Assembly (NCBI RefSeq): GCF_000333955.1
Contig: NZ_CAPS01000121.1
Coordinates: forward strand, 45,839-109,838
Length of the DNA: 64,000 nucleotides
From: Rhodococcus sp. AW25M09
GTDB taxonomy: Bacteria > Actinomycetota > Actinomycetes > Mycobacteriales > Mycobacteriaceae
Direction of reading: 5' to 3'
A program made the position numbers and the translations under genes. Shown here in pieces: positions 8,601-18,300 of this stretch (positions within the stretch are counted from its first letter, which is position 1; every line of letters starts with the position of its first letter). The notes beneath the pieces were generated by a model. It was not told where the DNA came from, made no database searches, and worked only from the letters and a program-made list of their open reading frames with translations.

Positions 8601-10321
8601 GAATCGATTCGCAGGGCGGTGTTGAGTGCGATCAGCGCGGCCGGGGTGGCGTTGTCGACCAACAGAACATCGTGGCGGGAATCCGCCAACAGGTAGTCGA
8701 TTCGCTCGCGCGGATAGCGGATGTCGATGGGTACGAAGACCGCGCCCACATCGATGGTCGCCAGCAGTGTCGCCACCATGTCGACACCCCGGCCGAGCGC
8801 GATAGCGACGCGGCTCTCCGCCCCGACCCCCCGAGTCCGCAGCAGCGCCGACACCTCGGCCACCCGAATTCGGAGTCGGCCGTAGGTGGTCTCCTCGTCG
8901 CCGACCACCAGTGCGACATCTGTGTTCGACCGCGTGAACCTGTCTGCGAAGCACTCTTCGAGGGGTGGCACTGCACTGCTCGATCCGCGGCTGTAACCCT
9001 GAGTGTCCGGTACCGACAAGAGTTGCGCAACATCGAGTTTCGGGTCACTCGTCATTCGGCTCAGCATTTCGACGAAGGTATCGGCACACAACTCGGCAGC
9101 TCGGCGATCGACAACGGCGTCGTCGTGCAGCACGAAGGCCCACAGTGCAGGCTCGGGCCCGGCGATCAGTGCCATCGGAAAACTCATGTGGGCGCCGAGC
9201 ACGGTGACCTCGTCCACGACGCCGCGCTCGGCCGGGTCCGCACTCTCGCTCGATGTCGGCCCCGGAGCCGGGTAGTTCTGATAGACGACAATGGTGTCGA
9301 ACAGTTCACCGCCACCGAGGGTTCCGGCGATCTCGGACAAGCCGAGAAATCGGTGTTCGTCCAGTTCGAGGTGGTCTGCGTGCAGGCGATCGACGACATC
9401 GGTGACGAGCAGACTCGGGCGCAGCCGAAGGCGAACGGGCACGGTGTTGAGCAGCAGACCGACCATCGCCTCGGCGCCGTCGAGGTCGAAGGGCCGCAGG
9501 GAGGCCGCCATCCCGAACGCCACGTCGTCAGCTCCGGTGCGGGCCGCGAGCATCGCCGCCCACGCCGCCTGCACCACGACGTTCGTGGTGACTCCCCGCC
9601 CTCGCGCATAGTCGGCGACGCGTCGGGCCAGCACGTCGTCGATGTCCAGGTCGATGCGGGAGCGTGAATTCGCCTGCGTCGGTGCACCACGCGCGAGCAG
9701 GGTCGGACAATCGAAGCCGTCGAGGTAGCCGGCCCAACGCGCCCGCGCAGCGTCGTGGTCCTGGCGCGCCGTCCACGCGAGGTAGTCGAGGTAATCGGGT
9801 GCCTGCGGCAGGGCGGCCGATTCCCCCGACTGGTAGAGGGCGATCAACTCGCGCACGAAGATGGCCTCGGACCACCCGTCCATCAGCGCGTGATGGTACG
9901 TGATCAGCACCCGCGGCGAGCGCGGATCGGAGGAGTACGAGAAGCGAATCAACGGCCCCTCGAAGAACGCGAATCCGGCGGATCTGTCGCGACCGAGATG
10001 ATCGTCCCAATCGCCGTCGACAGGTGTCAGCGCCGGTGTCGATGCGCGCGGAAGCACCCACACCAGATCGCCGTTGCGGCGCTGACGCAGCAGAGCTTTG
10101 ATGTTCGGATGACGATCGAGCACGCGCCCTAGAGCACGGGCGAGACGGTGTGGCTCCACGGGCGAGCACAGGCGGAGAATCGTCTGGGAAAGGTACGGAT
10201 CCTGCTGCGCCGCTGCCACGCTCGACTGCAGGTACATACCCAGCTGCAGTGGCGTGAGGGGCAGAACGGCAATGATCTTGGATTGCGGTGTGGCCGACGT
10301 ATCGGTCGTCATGTCTGTCAT
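2630..10321 (-). CDS. Nonribosomal peptide synthetase, C-A-T-C-A-T-E (two modules plus terminal epimerization domain)
   Basis: A 2563-aa cytosolic megasynthetase for siderophore peptide assembly. Domain order: C1 (HHALMDG at 143-149), A1 (core YTSGSTGTPKG from 599), T1 (LGGDSI, Ser984), C2 (HHLLVDG at 1186-1192), A2 (core YTSGTTGEPK from about 1634), T2 (Ser2026), and E (HHLVVDGVSW from 2215, with the late FNYLGRF motif). A1 specificity positions read I-D-T-G-I-S-S-G-D: the usual Asp235 is shifted to position 236, a pattern known from beta-alanine-type pockets. A2 reads D-A-Q-E-G-G-F-V-D, and the acidic 278 and 331 positions suggest a basic residue. These readings are by hand alignment to GrsA. 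The ATG directly abuts the stop of the preceding NRPS, so translation is coupled. There is no thioesterase or reductase after E, so another module or a trans-acting release enzyme is implied. Confidence 0.95.
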   Translation of the reverse strand: MTDMTTDTSATPQSKIIAVLPLTPLQLGMYLQSSVAAAQQDPYLSQTILRLCSPVEPHRLARALGRVLDRHPNIKALLRQRRNGDLVWVLPRASTPALTPVDGDWDDHLGRDRSAGFAFFEGPLIRFSYSSDPRSPRVLITYHHALMDGWSEAIFVRELIALYQSGESAALPQAPDYLDYLAWTARQDHDAARARWAGYLDGFDCPTLLARGAPTQANSRSRIDLDIDDVLARRVADYARGRGVTTNVVVQAAWAAMLAARTGADDVAFGMAASLRPFDLDGAEAMVGLLLNTVPVRLRLRPSLLVTDVVDRLHADHLELDEHRFLGLSEIAGTLGGGELFDTIVVYQNYPAPGPTSSESADPAERGVVDEVTVLGAHMSFPMALIAGPEPALWAFVLHDDAVVDRRAAELCADTFVEMLSRMTSDPKLDVAQLLSVPDTQGYSRGSSSAVPPLEECFADRFTRSNTDVALVVGDEETTYGRLRIRVAEVSALLRTRGVGAESRVAIALGRGVDMVATLLATIDVGAVFVPIDIRYPRERIDYLLADSRHDVLLVDNATPAALIALNTALRIDSASATGVFVEPFGRDIPGDCGAYLVYTSGSTGTPKGVLGTRDALANRLLWATHRWGGPASRIAKSSLAFIDGATELLTGLLAGQRVVLAQDAEYADARALAALIARSGTEQITAVGSLAAALATTSPQECGSLTSWILSGEPLTGNMINAIGRATPVAAIHNSYGSSEVAGDVAVHRVAGDPSVVGTAVDNMVLGLLDGRLRPVRTGVDGDLYVSGVQLARGYFGRPAETAARFVADPSGDGGRMYRTGDRGRTVDDGALEFLGRDDRQVKVRGHRVELGEVENLTADVELVGECAVVAVPDSSGATVLVAYVTPASLDTAAVHEALSARVPGHLVPALWVSIDRLPTTPNGKTDRMALSRIGIPDGGPSRSRAAATEDERRLVEIFAGATRAKAESIGVDDDFFALGGDSITAITLVYHARGAGVPITTADVFECRTVAGLVQRARRAEQAVAAPVPESSASLLDEEDMTELRTLGIDVDLARPTTPLQQGLAFQSVTAPDEIEEIYVIATEFDVRGELRTDRLEDALEVLFERHPVLRSRFVTLSTGTTVAVRDCARVQVRRRTVDDPDSASARASVHEDRRTFDIERGPLVRVLLLDCAAQVHRVVLTIHHLLVDGWSMGTVGTELFTLYRGVDLPAPAPFDDYLRWLSQRDTSSIDVWRRALGADAAPTMLAPSAPASSGRSKAQEIEIGWGVEDTARLTASARRRSVTASELINAAWAVVLSSFTDSDSVVFGSTVSGRSTDVHRAGDMVGLFINTIPVRVDVGPDSTLSSVLARLRDFSIAVAAHHHVGLAEIQKAVGQGTLFDTLVVFENFAAADTSGMDAEDFSVSVDRFHTVTHYPLTLTVFPGDELRLVVEYRSDAVPVERARAAASAMAEVLRTYAEDGDPVIASVPLVDEATAKWLTSEHAGIRRTYPSGTLVDLFADRVVQQPDTIAVQDDTTESTFAELDRISNRTARWLIGCGVGAEDIVAVEAPRTVMTMAAILGVMKSGAAYLPIDPNWPAERIRQILDNAQPAIMVSADSIAALHPSSIDAVAVTDAERRAPLHLDHPVYAIYTSGTTGEPKAVLVPHRGLTNLYHSHRENVHTPAIVRAGKPALHVAHAWSMAFDASWQPQLWLFGGHTLHLIDPEIVLDPVQLAARLTALSVDFIEVVPSLVEQMMRSGSIDTLVALGVGGEAVSAHLWKRLRANENLVAYNFYGPTEATVDAVYTSTEQSGEPVIGRPVTNMRAYVLDRSLRLVAPGVLGELYLAGPGVVRGYRHAPGRTAHRFVADPFAADGTRLYRTGDLVAWTENGTLRYVGRSDDQVKIRGHRVEVAEVEARLRDIDAVSDARVVVRTSAVSDGSATLAGYLVALPGHTLDVTVVRARLRGLLPPYMVPASLTVLDAFPVLPNGKLDASLLPVAEFSHRSGRPAGTDAERQICTAAAAVLHLPEVGADDDFFDLGGDSIMAMELSARLRSAGLAVSPRHIVSSRTPESIAEQLEPEVTPTELGAMDPYGTVPLTPIVRWMDALGGAIDEISQAVLLDAPGELTENSLAELVGLWVARHPILHSRFERIPGTESIFTVLPNGTDDVAGWIRVEDVGGLSEPQLVDRVAGESRAARARLNPATARMVDVVWLRHRHDPGSAGELLITLHHLVVDGVSWRILLPDIVALWQQGMSAARAPVGTSMRRWAHEMHSLAHSPEVLADLDYWSKVGDGAVPIPLVRPLDPSVDTGARVRTTTFVLSADESAQLLSSVRARLGVSVEHVLLATFAAATALWMDAEAQTPQSFVVDVEGHGRSGVASDRVDGSSVVGWLTAVFPLRLTARPDDHRVLVDHESNPAAAESVLHELATSARMQRESVPGDGSTYGMLRWSDAEAGDVLRRKFTAAIEFNYLGRFDAVSGGPFGASRLRSSLDTSPGASTPCGYALVVDSYIHEQDASAALGVTFSWPAEVCEGAEELARLWRDALTATCRILAADPDRRDPSSTRIKDTRNYLLGS

Positions 10322-13300
10322 TCACATGCTGCTTCCGAATTCGTCGAGCTCGTCCTGGGACAACTCCACGGTGGCGGCCGCGGCAGGCTCCACGGGCCGC
10401 GACGTGTCGTCGGGTACCAGATCCGCCCCGAACATCCGAACCGTTCTCTTGCGCATCACCTCGCGCGGTGCCAGCGGGATGGAGGCCTTGCGTGCCCGCG
10501 ACGCGACGGCGAGGGAGGTGATGCTGTCACCGCCGAGCGCGAAGAAGTCGTCGTCGATTCCCACCCGGCCGACTCCGAGAACCACCTCGACGATCTCGCA
10601 CAGCATCGTCTCCACCGGCGAACGGGGCGGCACGAAGGTCCCGCCGCCCGCAGCATCGACGGCGGGGAGAGCGCGCACGTCGAGCTTGCCGTTGATCGTC
10701 ATCGGAATGCGTTCCAGCGCTGCGAACAACGTGGGAACCATGTACTCCGGCAGTACCGAACCCACCTCGTCCCGAATGGATCCGAACAGGGCGGAGTGAT
10801 CCGCGGCTGTTACGCCGTCCCGGGGAACCACGTACGCCGCCAGTGCCCGAGTGCCGCTGCCGACCTCTACCGCGCGCACCACAGCGGCTGCCACTGAGCC
10901 GCAGTTCGCCACTGCACGTTCGACTTCCGCGGTCTCCACCCGGTAACCGCGAATTTTGACCTGATCGTCCGCACGGCCCAGATAGTCGAACAAGCCGTCG
11001 GATCCGATCCGCACCAGATCGCCGGTGCGGTACATCCGCTCGCCCGGCGACCAGGGATCGGCGACGAATCTGGTTGCCGTCCCGCCGTATCGATGCAGGT
11101 ATCCGCGGGCCAATCCCACACCCGACAGATGCAGCTCACCCACCGCCCCCACCGGAACCGGCCGCAGCCATCGATCCAGCACATAGGCGCGGGTGCCGAG
11201 AATCGGCCGGCCGATGGATGGGGTGGCGGTGTCCCGCGTCCCAGCGCCGAGAGCGTTGATCGTGTACTCGGTGGGGCCGTACAGGTTGTAGCCGACTCCG
11301 TCGAGCTGGCGCCACAGTGAATCCGGCACAGCTTCCCCGCCCAGCAATACCAGCGGAATGCGATGACCCGCATGCTCGTCCAACAGGCCGAGATCCAACA
11401 GATGCCCGGCGTACGTCGGCGTCACGTTCACCACGTCGATGTGGTTCTGCAGGCAGTACCGCGCCAATGCCTCACCGTCGCGGCGTAATTCCTCGTCGCA
11501 GACGTGTACCTCGTGGCCTTCGACGAGCCACAGCAACTCTTCCCAGGACATGTCGAAGGAGAACGACACGGTATGCGCGATTCTCAACGTGCGACCGCCG
11601 GCTGCAGCGACGGTGGGGGCGAAAATCTCGTCCCGATGGTTGATCTGCATGTTCGTCAGTCCTCGGTACGGGGTGACGACGCCCTTCGGCGCGCCGGTGG
11701 ATCCCGAGGTGTAGATGACGTAGGCCGGATGCTCCAGCCGACCAGGTGTTCCCGGTGCGAACGGGCCCGAGTCGAGCTCCGCCGGGTCAACGCGTTGCGC
11801 CGATTCGGCAACCACGTCGGGATCGTCGACGATCATCACAGTGGCGTCGGTCGTCAGTCCACGCAGCCGGCTTTCGATGGTCGTCACCAGGATCGTCGGC
11901 TCAGCGTCGGCCAACATCATGTCCAGGCGAGCGGTGGGATAGTCGAGTTCGAGGGGTAGATACGCCGAGCCCGTGCGCAGTACTGCGAACAGTGCCACCA
12001 CCATCTCCACCGACCGCGGCAGTGCGAGGGCGACGATGCGCTCCGGACCGGCACCACGTCGCAGTAAAGCACCCGCGCACGCACGCACCCGCGCATCCAG
12101 GTCTCGGAATGTCACTCGTTCGTCGCCGAACACCAACGCCGTCCTATCGGGGATGGACGCCGCACGGTCGGCGAGCAACTCCGCGATGGTCGTATCGCGC
12201 AGCCGATCGAGCCTTCCGTCGAATCCGTTGTCTGCGATGCTCGCTGATTCGGTCGGCGGCGCCGGCCACTGTGAGATCGGCACCTCGGACTGTTCGGCGG
12301 CAGCAATCAGAGCATGGTGGAAAGCATCGAGCAGGTACCGTGCGCGCTGGTCGTCCACCGAATCGGGTAGGTACGTCACCGACAGGTTCAGTTCTTCTCC
12401 CGGATCGACGGCGATCGACACCGGAAACTCCGAGCCGTCGACGGTCGAGATGTGTCGTACCTTCCGCTCCGGGCCGGCGGCGGAGGAACCGGCGGGGCCT
12501 GCATTGCGCAGCACGAGCAGTGTGTCGAACAGCGCGCCCGCACCGATCGCTTTCTGAATGCCACCGAGACCGAGAGTGTCGTGCGGCATCAGGTCCAGGC
12601 GCTGATCCTGCACCCGCACAGCGAGATCGGCGACCGTATCGGATCCGCCTGCTCCGACGCGAATCGGCACGGTGCTGATGAACGCCCCGATCGCACGCTC
12701 CGAGCCCGGTACATCCATCGGTCGCCCGGCCACAGCGGTACCGAATACCACGTCGGACCGACCGGCCACGCGCATCAGCACGCTGGCCCACGTGGCCCCG
12801 AGCACCGTGAACAGAGTCGTGCCTGCCTCGCGAGCTATCGCATCCAGCCGACCCGATACCGACGCCGATACTCTCTGTTCGATCCGCCGGGGACGCTCGC
12901 CGCCCGCTTCGGCTGATTCGGCCAGAAATGTCGGGGTGTCGACATCGCCGAACCAGCGTTGCCACGCCTGCTCGGACTCACCCCGGTTGCGAGAAGTCCA
13001 CCAGCGCAGATACTCCCGGTAGCCGTGGTCGAGGCTCGGTCCTGCGCCGTCGTATCGGTCCAGGACGCGCGCCACGAGCAATGCCGAGGAGCCTCCGTCG
13101 AAACACCCGAACCAATAGGTCGTCAGAAGGCGGTCGACACCGCCGGGAAGATGCACCAGCGTGACCCGAAACAGCGGCGGACCCGCGATGTCGAACGATC
13201 GCTCGCGATCGTCCGCGAGCGCCCGGTTCCACTGCTCGTCCACCTCGTCCAGCGGGCAGCTACCGAGGTCGATGACCGTCAGTGGTGCCGGGACCGTCGA

Positions 13301-13684
13301 CAGCACCACTTGGATCGGTACGCCACCGTCCGGGGTGACGAACGCCGTTCGCAGCGCCGAGGTGGTATCGACCACCGACTGCAGGGCGTGCCGAAACCTG
13401 TCCCCGTCCAGAACCCGATCGAGCTCGACCACGGTGCGGACGGTGTAGAGATCGGTGGCGTCGGCATCCACACCGACCTGGTAGACCAACCCCAGCTGCA
13501 GCGCAGACAGTGGCCACACATCGTCGACGGATCCGAATCGTGCTTTCACCACCTCGAATTCGGACGATTCGAGGTTCGCGAGTGGACCGCGCTCGACCTC
13601 GTCGGTCTCACCGCCCCGAGCGCGACGCAACCGATCCTGCAGCAACCGACCTCTGACGTCGTTTGGATCCATGGGGCCCTTCAT
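10322..13684 (-). CDS. Nonribosomal peptide synthetase, C-A-T, with degenerate condensation motif
   Basis: A single-module 1120-aa NRPS in the siderophore operon. The C domain (about 55-470) keeps the N-terminal PLSALQLG motif, but the catalytic HHxxxDG is WFGCFDG at 191-197, so both histidines are gone. The A domain has an intact [11 protein letters not shown] core. Its ten-position code reads D-M-E-N-L-G-L-I-N, the pattern associated with N5-hydroxyornithine in hydroxamate siderophores. T carries LGGDSI (Ser1054). The C-terminal tail is acidic ([12 protein letters not shown]), like a docking element. The start overlaps the ligase stop by ATGA; Met5 (13672) is an alternative start. No ornithine N-monooxygenase is in the window. 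If the product ends in cyclic hydroxyornithine, this module could act last despite its position in the middle of the operon. Confidence 0.93.
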   Translation of the reverse strand: MKGPMDPNDVRGRLLQDRLRRARGGETDEVERGPLANLESSEFEVVKARFGSVDDVWPLSALQLGLVYQVGVDADATDLYTVRTVVELDRVLDGDRFRHALQSVVDTTSALRTAFVTPDGGVPIQVVLSTVPAPLTVIDLGSCPLDEVDEQWNRALADDRERSFDIAGPPLFRVTLVHLPGGVDRLLTTYWFGCFDGGSSALLVARVLDRYDGAGPSLDHGYREYLRWWTSRNRGESEQAWQRWFGDVDTPTFLAESAEAGGERPRRIEQRVSASVSGRLDAIAREAGTTLFTVLGATWASVLMRVAGRSDVVFGTAVAGRPMDVPGSERAIGAFISTVPIRVGAGGSDTVADLAVRVQDQRLDLMPHDTLGLGGIQKAIGAGALFDTLLVLRNAGPAGSSAAGPERKVRHISTVDGSEFPVSIAVDPGEELNLSVTYLPDSVDDQRARYLLDAFHHALIAAAEQSEVPISQWPAPPTESASIADNGFDGRLDRLRDTTIAELLADRAASIPDRTALVFGDERVTFRDLDARVRACAGALLRRGAGPERIVALALPRSVEMVVALFAVLRTGSAYLPLELDYPTARLDMMLADAEPTILVTTIESRLRGLTTDATVMIVDDPDVVAESAQRVDPAELDSGPFAPGTPGRLEHPAYVIYTSGSTGAPKGVVTPYRGLTNMQINHRDEIFAPTVAAAGGRTLRIAHTVSFSFDMSWEELLWLVEGHEVHVCDEELRRDGEALARYCLQNHIDVVNVTPTYAGHLLDLGLLDEHAGHRIPLVLLGGEAVPDSLWRQLDGVGYNLYGPTEYTINALGAGTRDTATPSIGRPILGTRAYVLDRWLRPVPVGAVGELHLSGVGLARGYLHRYGGTATRFVADPWSPGERMYRTGDLVRIGSDGLFDYLGRADDQVKIRGYRVETAEVERAVANCGSVAAAVVRAVEVGSGTRALAAYVVPRDGVTAADHSALFGSIRDEVGSVLPEYMVPTLFAALERIPMTINGKLDVRALPAVDAAGGGTFVPPRSPVETMLCEIVEVVLGVGRVGIDDDFFALGGDSITSLAVASRARKASIPLAPREVMRKRTVRMFGADLVPDDTSRPVEPAAAATVELSQDELDEFGSSM

Positions 13685-15333
13685 CGATTCCCCTGCCGTT
13701 CCGTGGACTGCGCGACGAGCAGGGACTTGTCTACTTTGCCTATGGCGGTGACGGGCAGCGATGTTCGTGCCACTACGCGATCGGGCAGCTTGAACCCGGC
13801 GCAGCCTGCGTCCGTCAGGAATGCTCGCACCTCGGCGACAGTGGGGATGCTGTTGTTCCGAGCGCGTCCGTTCGGCACGATCACGGCGCAGATACTCTCG
13901 CCCACGTCGGGATCGGGTATCCCGATCACCGACACTCGGGCAACTCCGGGGTGGGCGAGCAGGAGATCTTCCAGCTCGTCGGCCGCGACGTTCTCACCGT
14001 TGCGGGTGATGACATCCTTGATCCGACCGGTGACGACCAGGTGACCGGAATCCAGCACGCGAACCCGATCTCCGCTTCGATAGAAACCCTCGGGGGTGAT
14101 GGCCGTCGTATTGTGCTCTGCTGCAGCGTAGTAACCGTTGATGGTGCACGGTCCGCGGGTGAGCAGCTCGCCCACCTCCCCGGCCGGGACGTCGTTGCCG
14201 TCGGCATCGACGATTCGGACCTCGTCGCATTCGGACAGCGGACGCCCCTGGGTACCGATCACCAGGTCCGGCGCATCGTCTGCCCGCGTGTAGTTCACGA
14301 GCCCCTCGGCCATTCCGAACACCTGCTGCAACCGACACCCGAGCGCCGGCTCCACGAGTTTGGCGATCTCGGGCGTCAACTTCGCGCCGCCGACCTGCAG
14401 CAACCTCAGACTGGACAGGTCCGCCGCTTCCCACTCCGTCGCTTCGCACCACAGCTGCGTCAATGTCGGCACCAACGCGGTGACCGTGACGCGATACCTC
14501 TCGATCACCGCGAACGCCTGATCGGGGCTGGGGCTACCGGAGAACACCACCGTTGCACCGACACCGAGCGCACCGAGCAGGCCCGGGCACGCGAGAGGAA
14601 AATTGTGGGCCGCAGGGAGAACAGCGAGATATACATCCTCGGCCGTCAATTCACAGACCTCGGCGCTTGCCCGTGCGTTGTACTCGTAGTCGTTGTGGGT
14701 ACGCGGAATCAACTTCGGTAGGCCCGTCGTTCCGCCCGATACCAAAAGCACCGCGAGATCCGCTGCGGATGTGCGCGGAAATTCCTGTGGCACAGCGACG
14801 ACGGCCGACAGCGGAGTGTATGAACCAGCCGAGCTCGGCCGACCGTCGACGAAGACTTCCCGAATGCTCGGCACAGTCGGAAGGATCTCGTCGGCGAGCG
14901 CGCAGTAGTCGAAGTCTCCGCTCCGCTCGGCGATCACGTACGCCACGGCCTCGGATGTGTTTGCCAAGTGCGCTATTTCACGACGCCGATGCGCGGGGAG
15001 GGTGAGCACGGGCACCGCACCGCACTCGACCAACGCGAACAGCACGACCGCGAACGAGACCGAATTGGGCAGTTGTACCACCACCCGATCCCCCGGCCCG
15101 ATCCCACGGTCGGCAAACCCTGCTGCGGTCGTTCGCACTCGCGAATACAGTTCGAGGTACGTCAGTACCTCTGTCTCGTCGACGACTGCCCGACGAGCGG
15201 CGAACCGGTGTGCCCAGGATGCGAACGCGTCGGAGAGCGTTGTCCCGCGCCAGAGTCCGGCGTCGAGATATGTCTGCGCGCGGCCCTCGTCGAACGGTAC
15301 GAAGTGAGCATTGTGCTCGATGCGTGCGTGCAT
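13681..15333 (-). CDS. Aryl-acid AMP ligase (salicylate or 2,3-dihydroxybenzoate), siderophore starter
   Basis: Stand-alone adenylating enzyme of the DhbE/EntE/MbtA/YbtE family. It activates the aryl acid and loads it on the aryl carrier domain of the neighbouring NRPS. It has the adenylation core [12 protein letters not shown], the family-typical [14 protein letters not shown] stretch and the C-terminal hinge [13 protein letters not shown]. The segment HNFPLACPG puts Cys at the DhbE Ser240 position, a change associated with salicylate rather than dihydroxybenzoate. The Val in GLVNYT is DhbE-like, so the substrate stays open. The ATG at 15333 is preferred because the upstream in-frame extension overlaps the NRPS gene and is unrelated to the family. 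There is a 46-bp gap from the ArCP-Cy-A-T gene and a 4-bp overlap with the next. Confidence 0.92.
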   Translation of the reverse strand: MHARIEHNAHFVPFDEGRAQTYLDAGLWRGTTLSDAFASWAHRFAARRAVVDETEVLTYLELYSRVRTTAAGFADRGIGPGDRVVVQLPNSVSFAVVLFALVECGAVPVLTLPAHRRREIAHLANTSEAVAYVIAERSGDFDYCALADEILPTVPSIREVFVDGRPSSAGSYTPLSAVVAVPQEFPRTSAADLAVLLVSGGTTGLPKLIPRTHNDYEYNARASAEVCELTAEDVYLAVLPAAHNFPLACPGLLGALGVGATVVFSGSPSPDQAFAVIERYRVTVTALVPTLTQLWCEATEWEAADLSSLRLLQVGGAKLTPEIAKLVEPALGCRLQQVFGMAEGLVNYTRADDAPDLVIGTQGRPLSECDEVRIVDADGNDVPAGEVGELLTRGPCTINGYYAAAEHNTTAITPEGFYRSGDRVRVLDSGHLVVTGRIKDVITRNGENVAADELEDLLLAHPGVARVSVIGIPDPDVGESICAVIVPNGRARNNSIPTVAEVRAFLTDAGCAGFKLPDRVVARTSLPVTAIGKVDKSLLVAQSTERQGNR

Positions 15334-15379
15334 TGGGATACCCGATCGTGGAAGGAATGAGTGGACGTGGTCGATCGAG

Positions 15380-18300
15380 TCAGCGCGTGTGCTGCTGCTC
15401 GAGTGCGGCCAGCAGTTCGTCCTCCGACATGGATTCGATCGACACATAGATCTCCGCGGTCGACTCCAGCGACTTCGCAGTGCCTTGGTCGGCAATCATG
15501 TTGTGCGCCAGTCCCGCTACGGTCGGGTTGGTGAACAACATCCGCACTGTCACGGAGGTGATGTCGAAGGCCGCGCGAACTCGGGCCACGATGGTGGTCG
15601 CGAGAACGGAGTCGCCGCCCAGTGCGAACAGACTGTCGGTGACCCCTGCCTCTTCGACGCCGAGAACGCTCTGCCAGATCAGGGCGAGCGCGCGCTCGAG
15701 GTGGGTTCGAGGCGCAACACGGGCCGTCGCCCGCTCGGTATCGACGGCCGCGCGGCACTGTCGGACGATGGCGGCAGAGTCGATCTTTCCGTTGACGGTG
15801 AGCGGCAGCGCTCGCAGTGCCACCATCCGTTCCGGCACCATGTGCGCCGGTAACCGCTCGACGATCCTCGTGAACACGCCCGCCACGGTCTCGCTCGGGT
15901 CCGCGGCGGGATCGGTCGGGACCACCGCAGCCATCAGTGCGGGAGTGCCGGTGCGATCGACAACCGCTGCAGCGGTTGCTACTTCGGGATCGTCGCACAG
16001 CACCGAAGCGATCTCACCGAGCTCGATTCGGAACCCGTTGATCTTGATCTGATTGTCCACGCGGCCCAAGAATTCGACCATCGAGCCCGCGCCGTAACGA
16101 ACCAGATCGCCGGTGCGGTACCAGCGATATCCATCGACCACCACGAAGCGGTCCGACGTGCGCTCGGGATCGCCCAGGTAACCTTCGGCCAATCCGGTGC
16201 CTGCCACCCACAGCTCACCGGGCACCCAGTCCGGCACGCGGCGACCGCGCGCATCGACGACCCGCATCGCCATCGAACGCAGCGGCACGCCGAACGGCAC
16301 TGTGCGCCAATTCGGATCGACGTCGACGACCTCGCAGATACTGTTGTGGATCGCGGTTTCGGTGGCGCCGCCGAGTCCGGCGAATCTACATCCCGGCAGC
16401 GCCGCCGTCAACCGGCGATAAAGGTCGATACCCACCTTGTCGCCGCCGAGCATGACGACCTCGAGCGAACCGCCCAGATCGTCACCGGTGGACAGGATCA
16501 TGTCCAACAAGGGCGGGACGCAGCTGATCGCCGTGACCCGATGCGAGCGAATCAGGGAGACCCACCGCTGCGGATCCCTACGCTCGTGTTCCTGAATCAG
16601 CACCGCAGTACCGCCGGCCGCGAACACCGAGAACAGATCGAACGTGCACAGGTCGAAATCCAACTCCGACAAGCACAACGGACGGTATCGCTCGTCCAGC
16701 GCGAATCGGTCGATCAGGTCCCCGATCGTGTTCATCGCGGCTCGGTGCGACACGACCACGCCCTTGGGCTCACCCGTCGAACCGGAGGTGAAGATCATGT
16801 ACGCGGCGGCGGTGTCGGGTCCGAGATGCGGTGCGGGCAGCGGCTCACCGAGGATGGTGTCGGACACAGTGAGGCCGTCCTCGCCCGATCCCCCGATCGT
16901 CACCGCGAACTCGGCACGGCGCGCGATGAGTGCAGCGCGGTTCGCCGGCTGGTCCACGCCGATCGGTACGTACACCCCGCCTGCGGCGAGTACGCCGAGA
17001 ATCGCAACGACTTGCTCGGGGCCCTTCGGCAACGTCACCCCGACGGTGTCGCCCACTGCCACACCTCGACCAGCCAGTGCCGCAGCCACTCTCAGGGCGC
17101 GGTCACACAATTCGCCGTACGTCATCGACTCGTTTTCGTCCCATTCGAGAGCGATCGCGACTGGATTGCTCAGCGCACGATCGAAGACGGCGCGGTGCAA
17201 GGTCTCGGTCCCGGCCACCGGCGACGCGTCCGTTCGGGGTACGTCCGGCGATGGGGTCCGCACTGCGAGCTGACGTGGTGGGACCAGCTGCCCTACCGGC
17301 TCCCGCCACGCTGCACCGTGGTCGGCAACCAGCCCACGAACGAGCGCCTCGAAGGCGTCGAACATCGCATCGGGAACTCCTGGCAGGAACTCGTTTTCGC
17401 GAATGTCCCAATTGACCAGCACGCCACCGTCGAGTTCGGTGATCTGCGCATCCAGAACGACCTGCGGTCCCTGCGACACGATCCACACCGGGTTGCCGAA
17501 CACCTGGCGCGCACGGGCGTCGAACAACTCACCCAATCCGAGCGCGCTGGTGAAGACGACCGGGGCAAGCACGGTGGCTCCTCTACGACGGCCGAGATCG
17601 CGAAGTACCTCTACCCCGGAGTAGTCGACGTGCGCGGCGTCCTCGTGCAGACGCGCCCGCAGCCGTCGGGAGCGCTCGGCGAACGACAGCGTCTCGCTCA
17701 GATCGACGTCCAGCATGACCGAGGACGAGAAGTCGCCCACGAGATCGCCGACGCCCGGGTGCGTCGGGGCACGGTCGAACATCGGGACGTTGAGAAGGAA
17801 TCGCTGCTCACGTGACCAGGCCCCGACCACCTCGGCGAAGGCCGCTGCCACCGCGACCGCCGGGGTGACCCCGTGTGCGCGAGCCTGCGATTGCAGAGCC
17901 GAATATGCCTGCGAGTCGAGATGAAATGCCCGTCGAGTTGCAGTCGGGGTACCTGAATCTCGTTCGAGCAACGGCAGAGTGGGCGCTCCAGGCAGTGAGT
18001 CGCGGCGCTCGGACCAGTAGCGCTCGGCTTGCGCCCGTGCGCTGCGCCGATCGTGCGGACGATCGGCGAGGTAGCGCGCGTAGCTGTAGTCGATGGCAGG
18101 AAGTGACCGGCCGTCGTATGCCCGAGCCAGGTCTGCGACCAGGATGCGGAAGCTGACGGCGTCTCCGGCAATCATGTCCAGATCGAGATGGAGCCGGGTT
18201 CGACCGTCCGGCAGCAACGACAGATCGACCGAGAACATTTCCCCTGACTCGATATTCAGCATTTGATGAGTCAGTCGCTGCCGAGTTCGCTCCAGTTCGA

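Noticed and set aside
7343..9667. Long plus-strand open frame (774 codons) inside the NRPS gene
   Set aside because: It is the mirror frame of GC-rich coding DNA; no family motifs, while the opposite strand encodes clear C, A and T domains.
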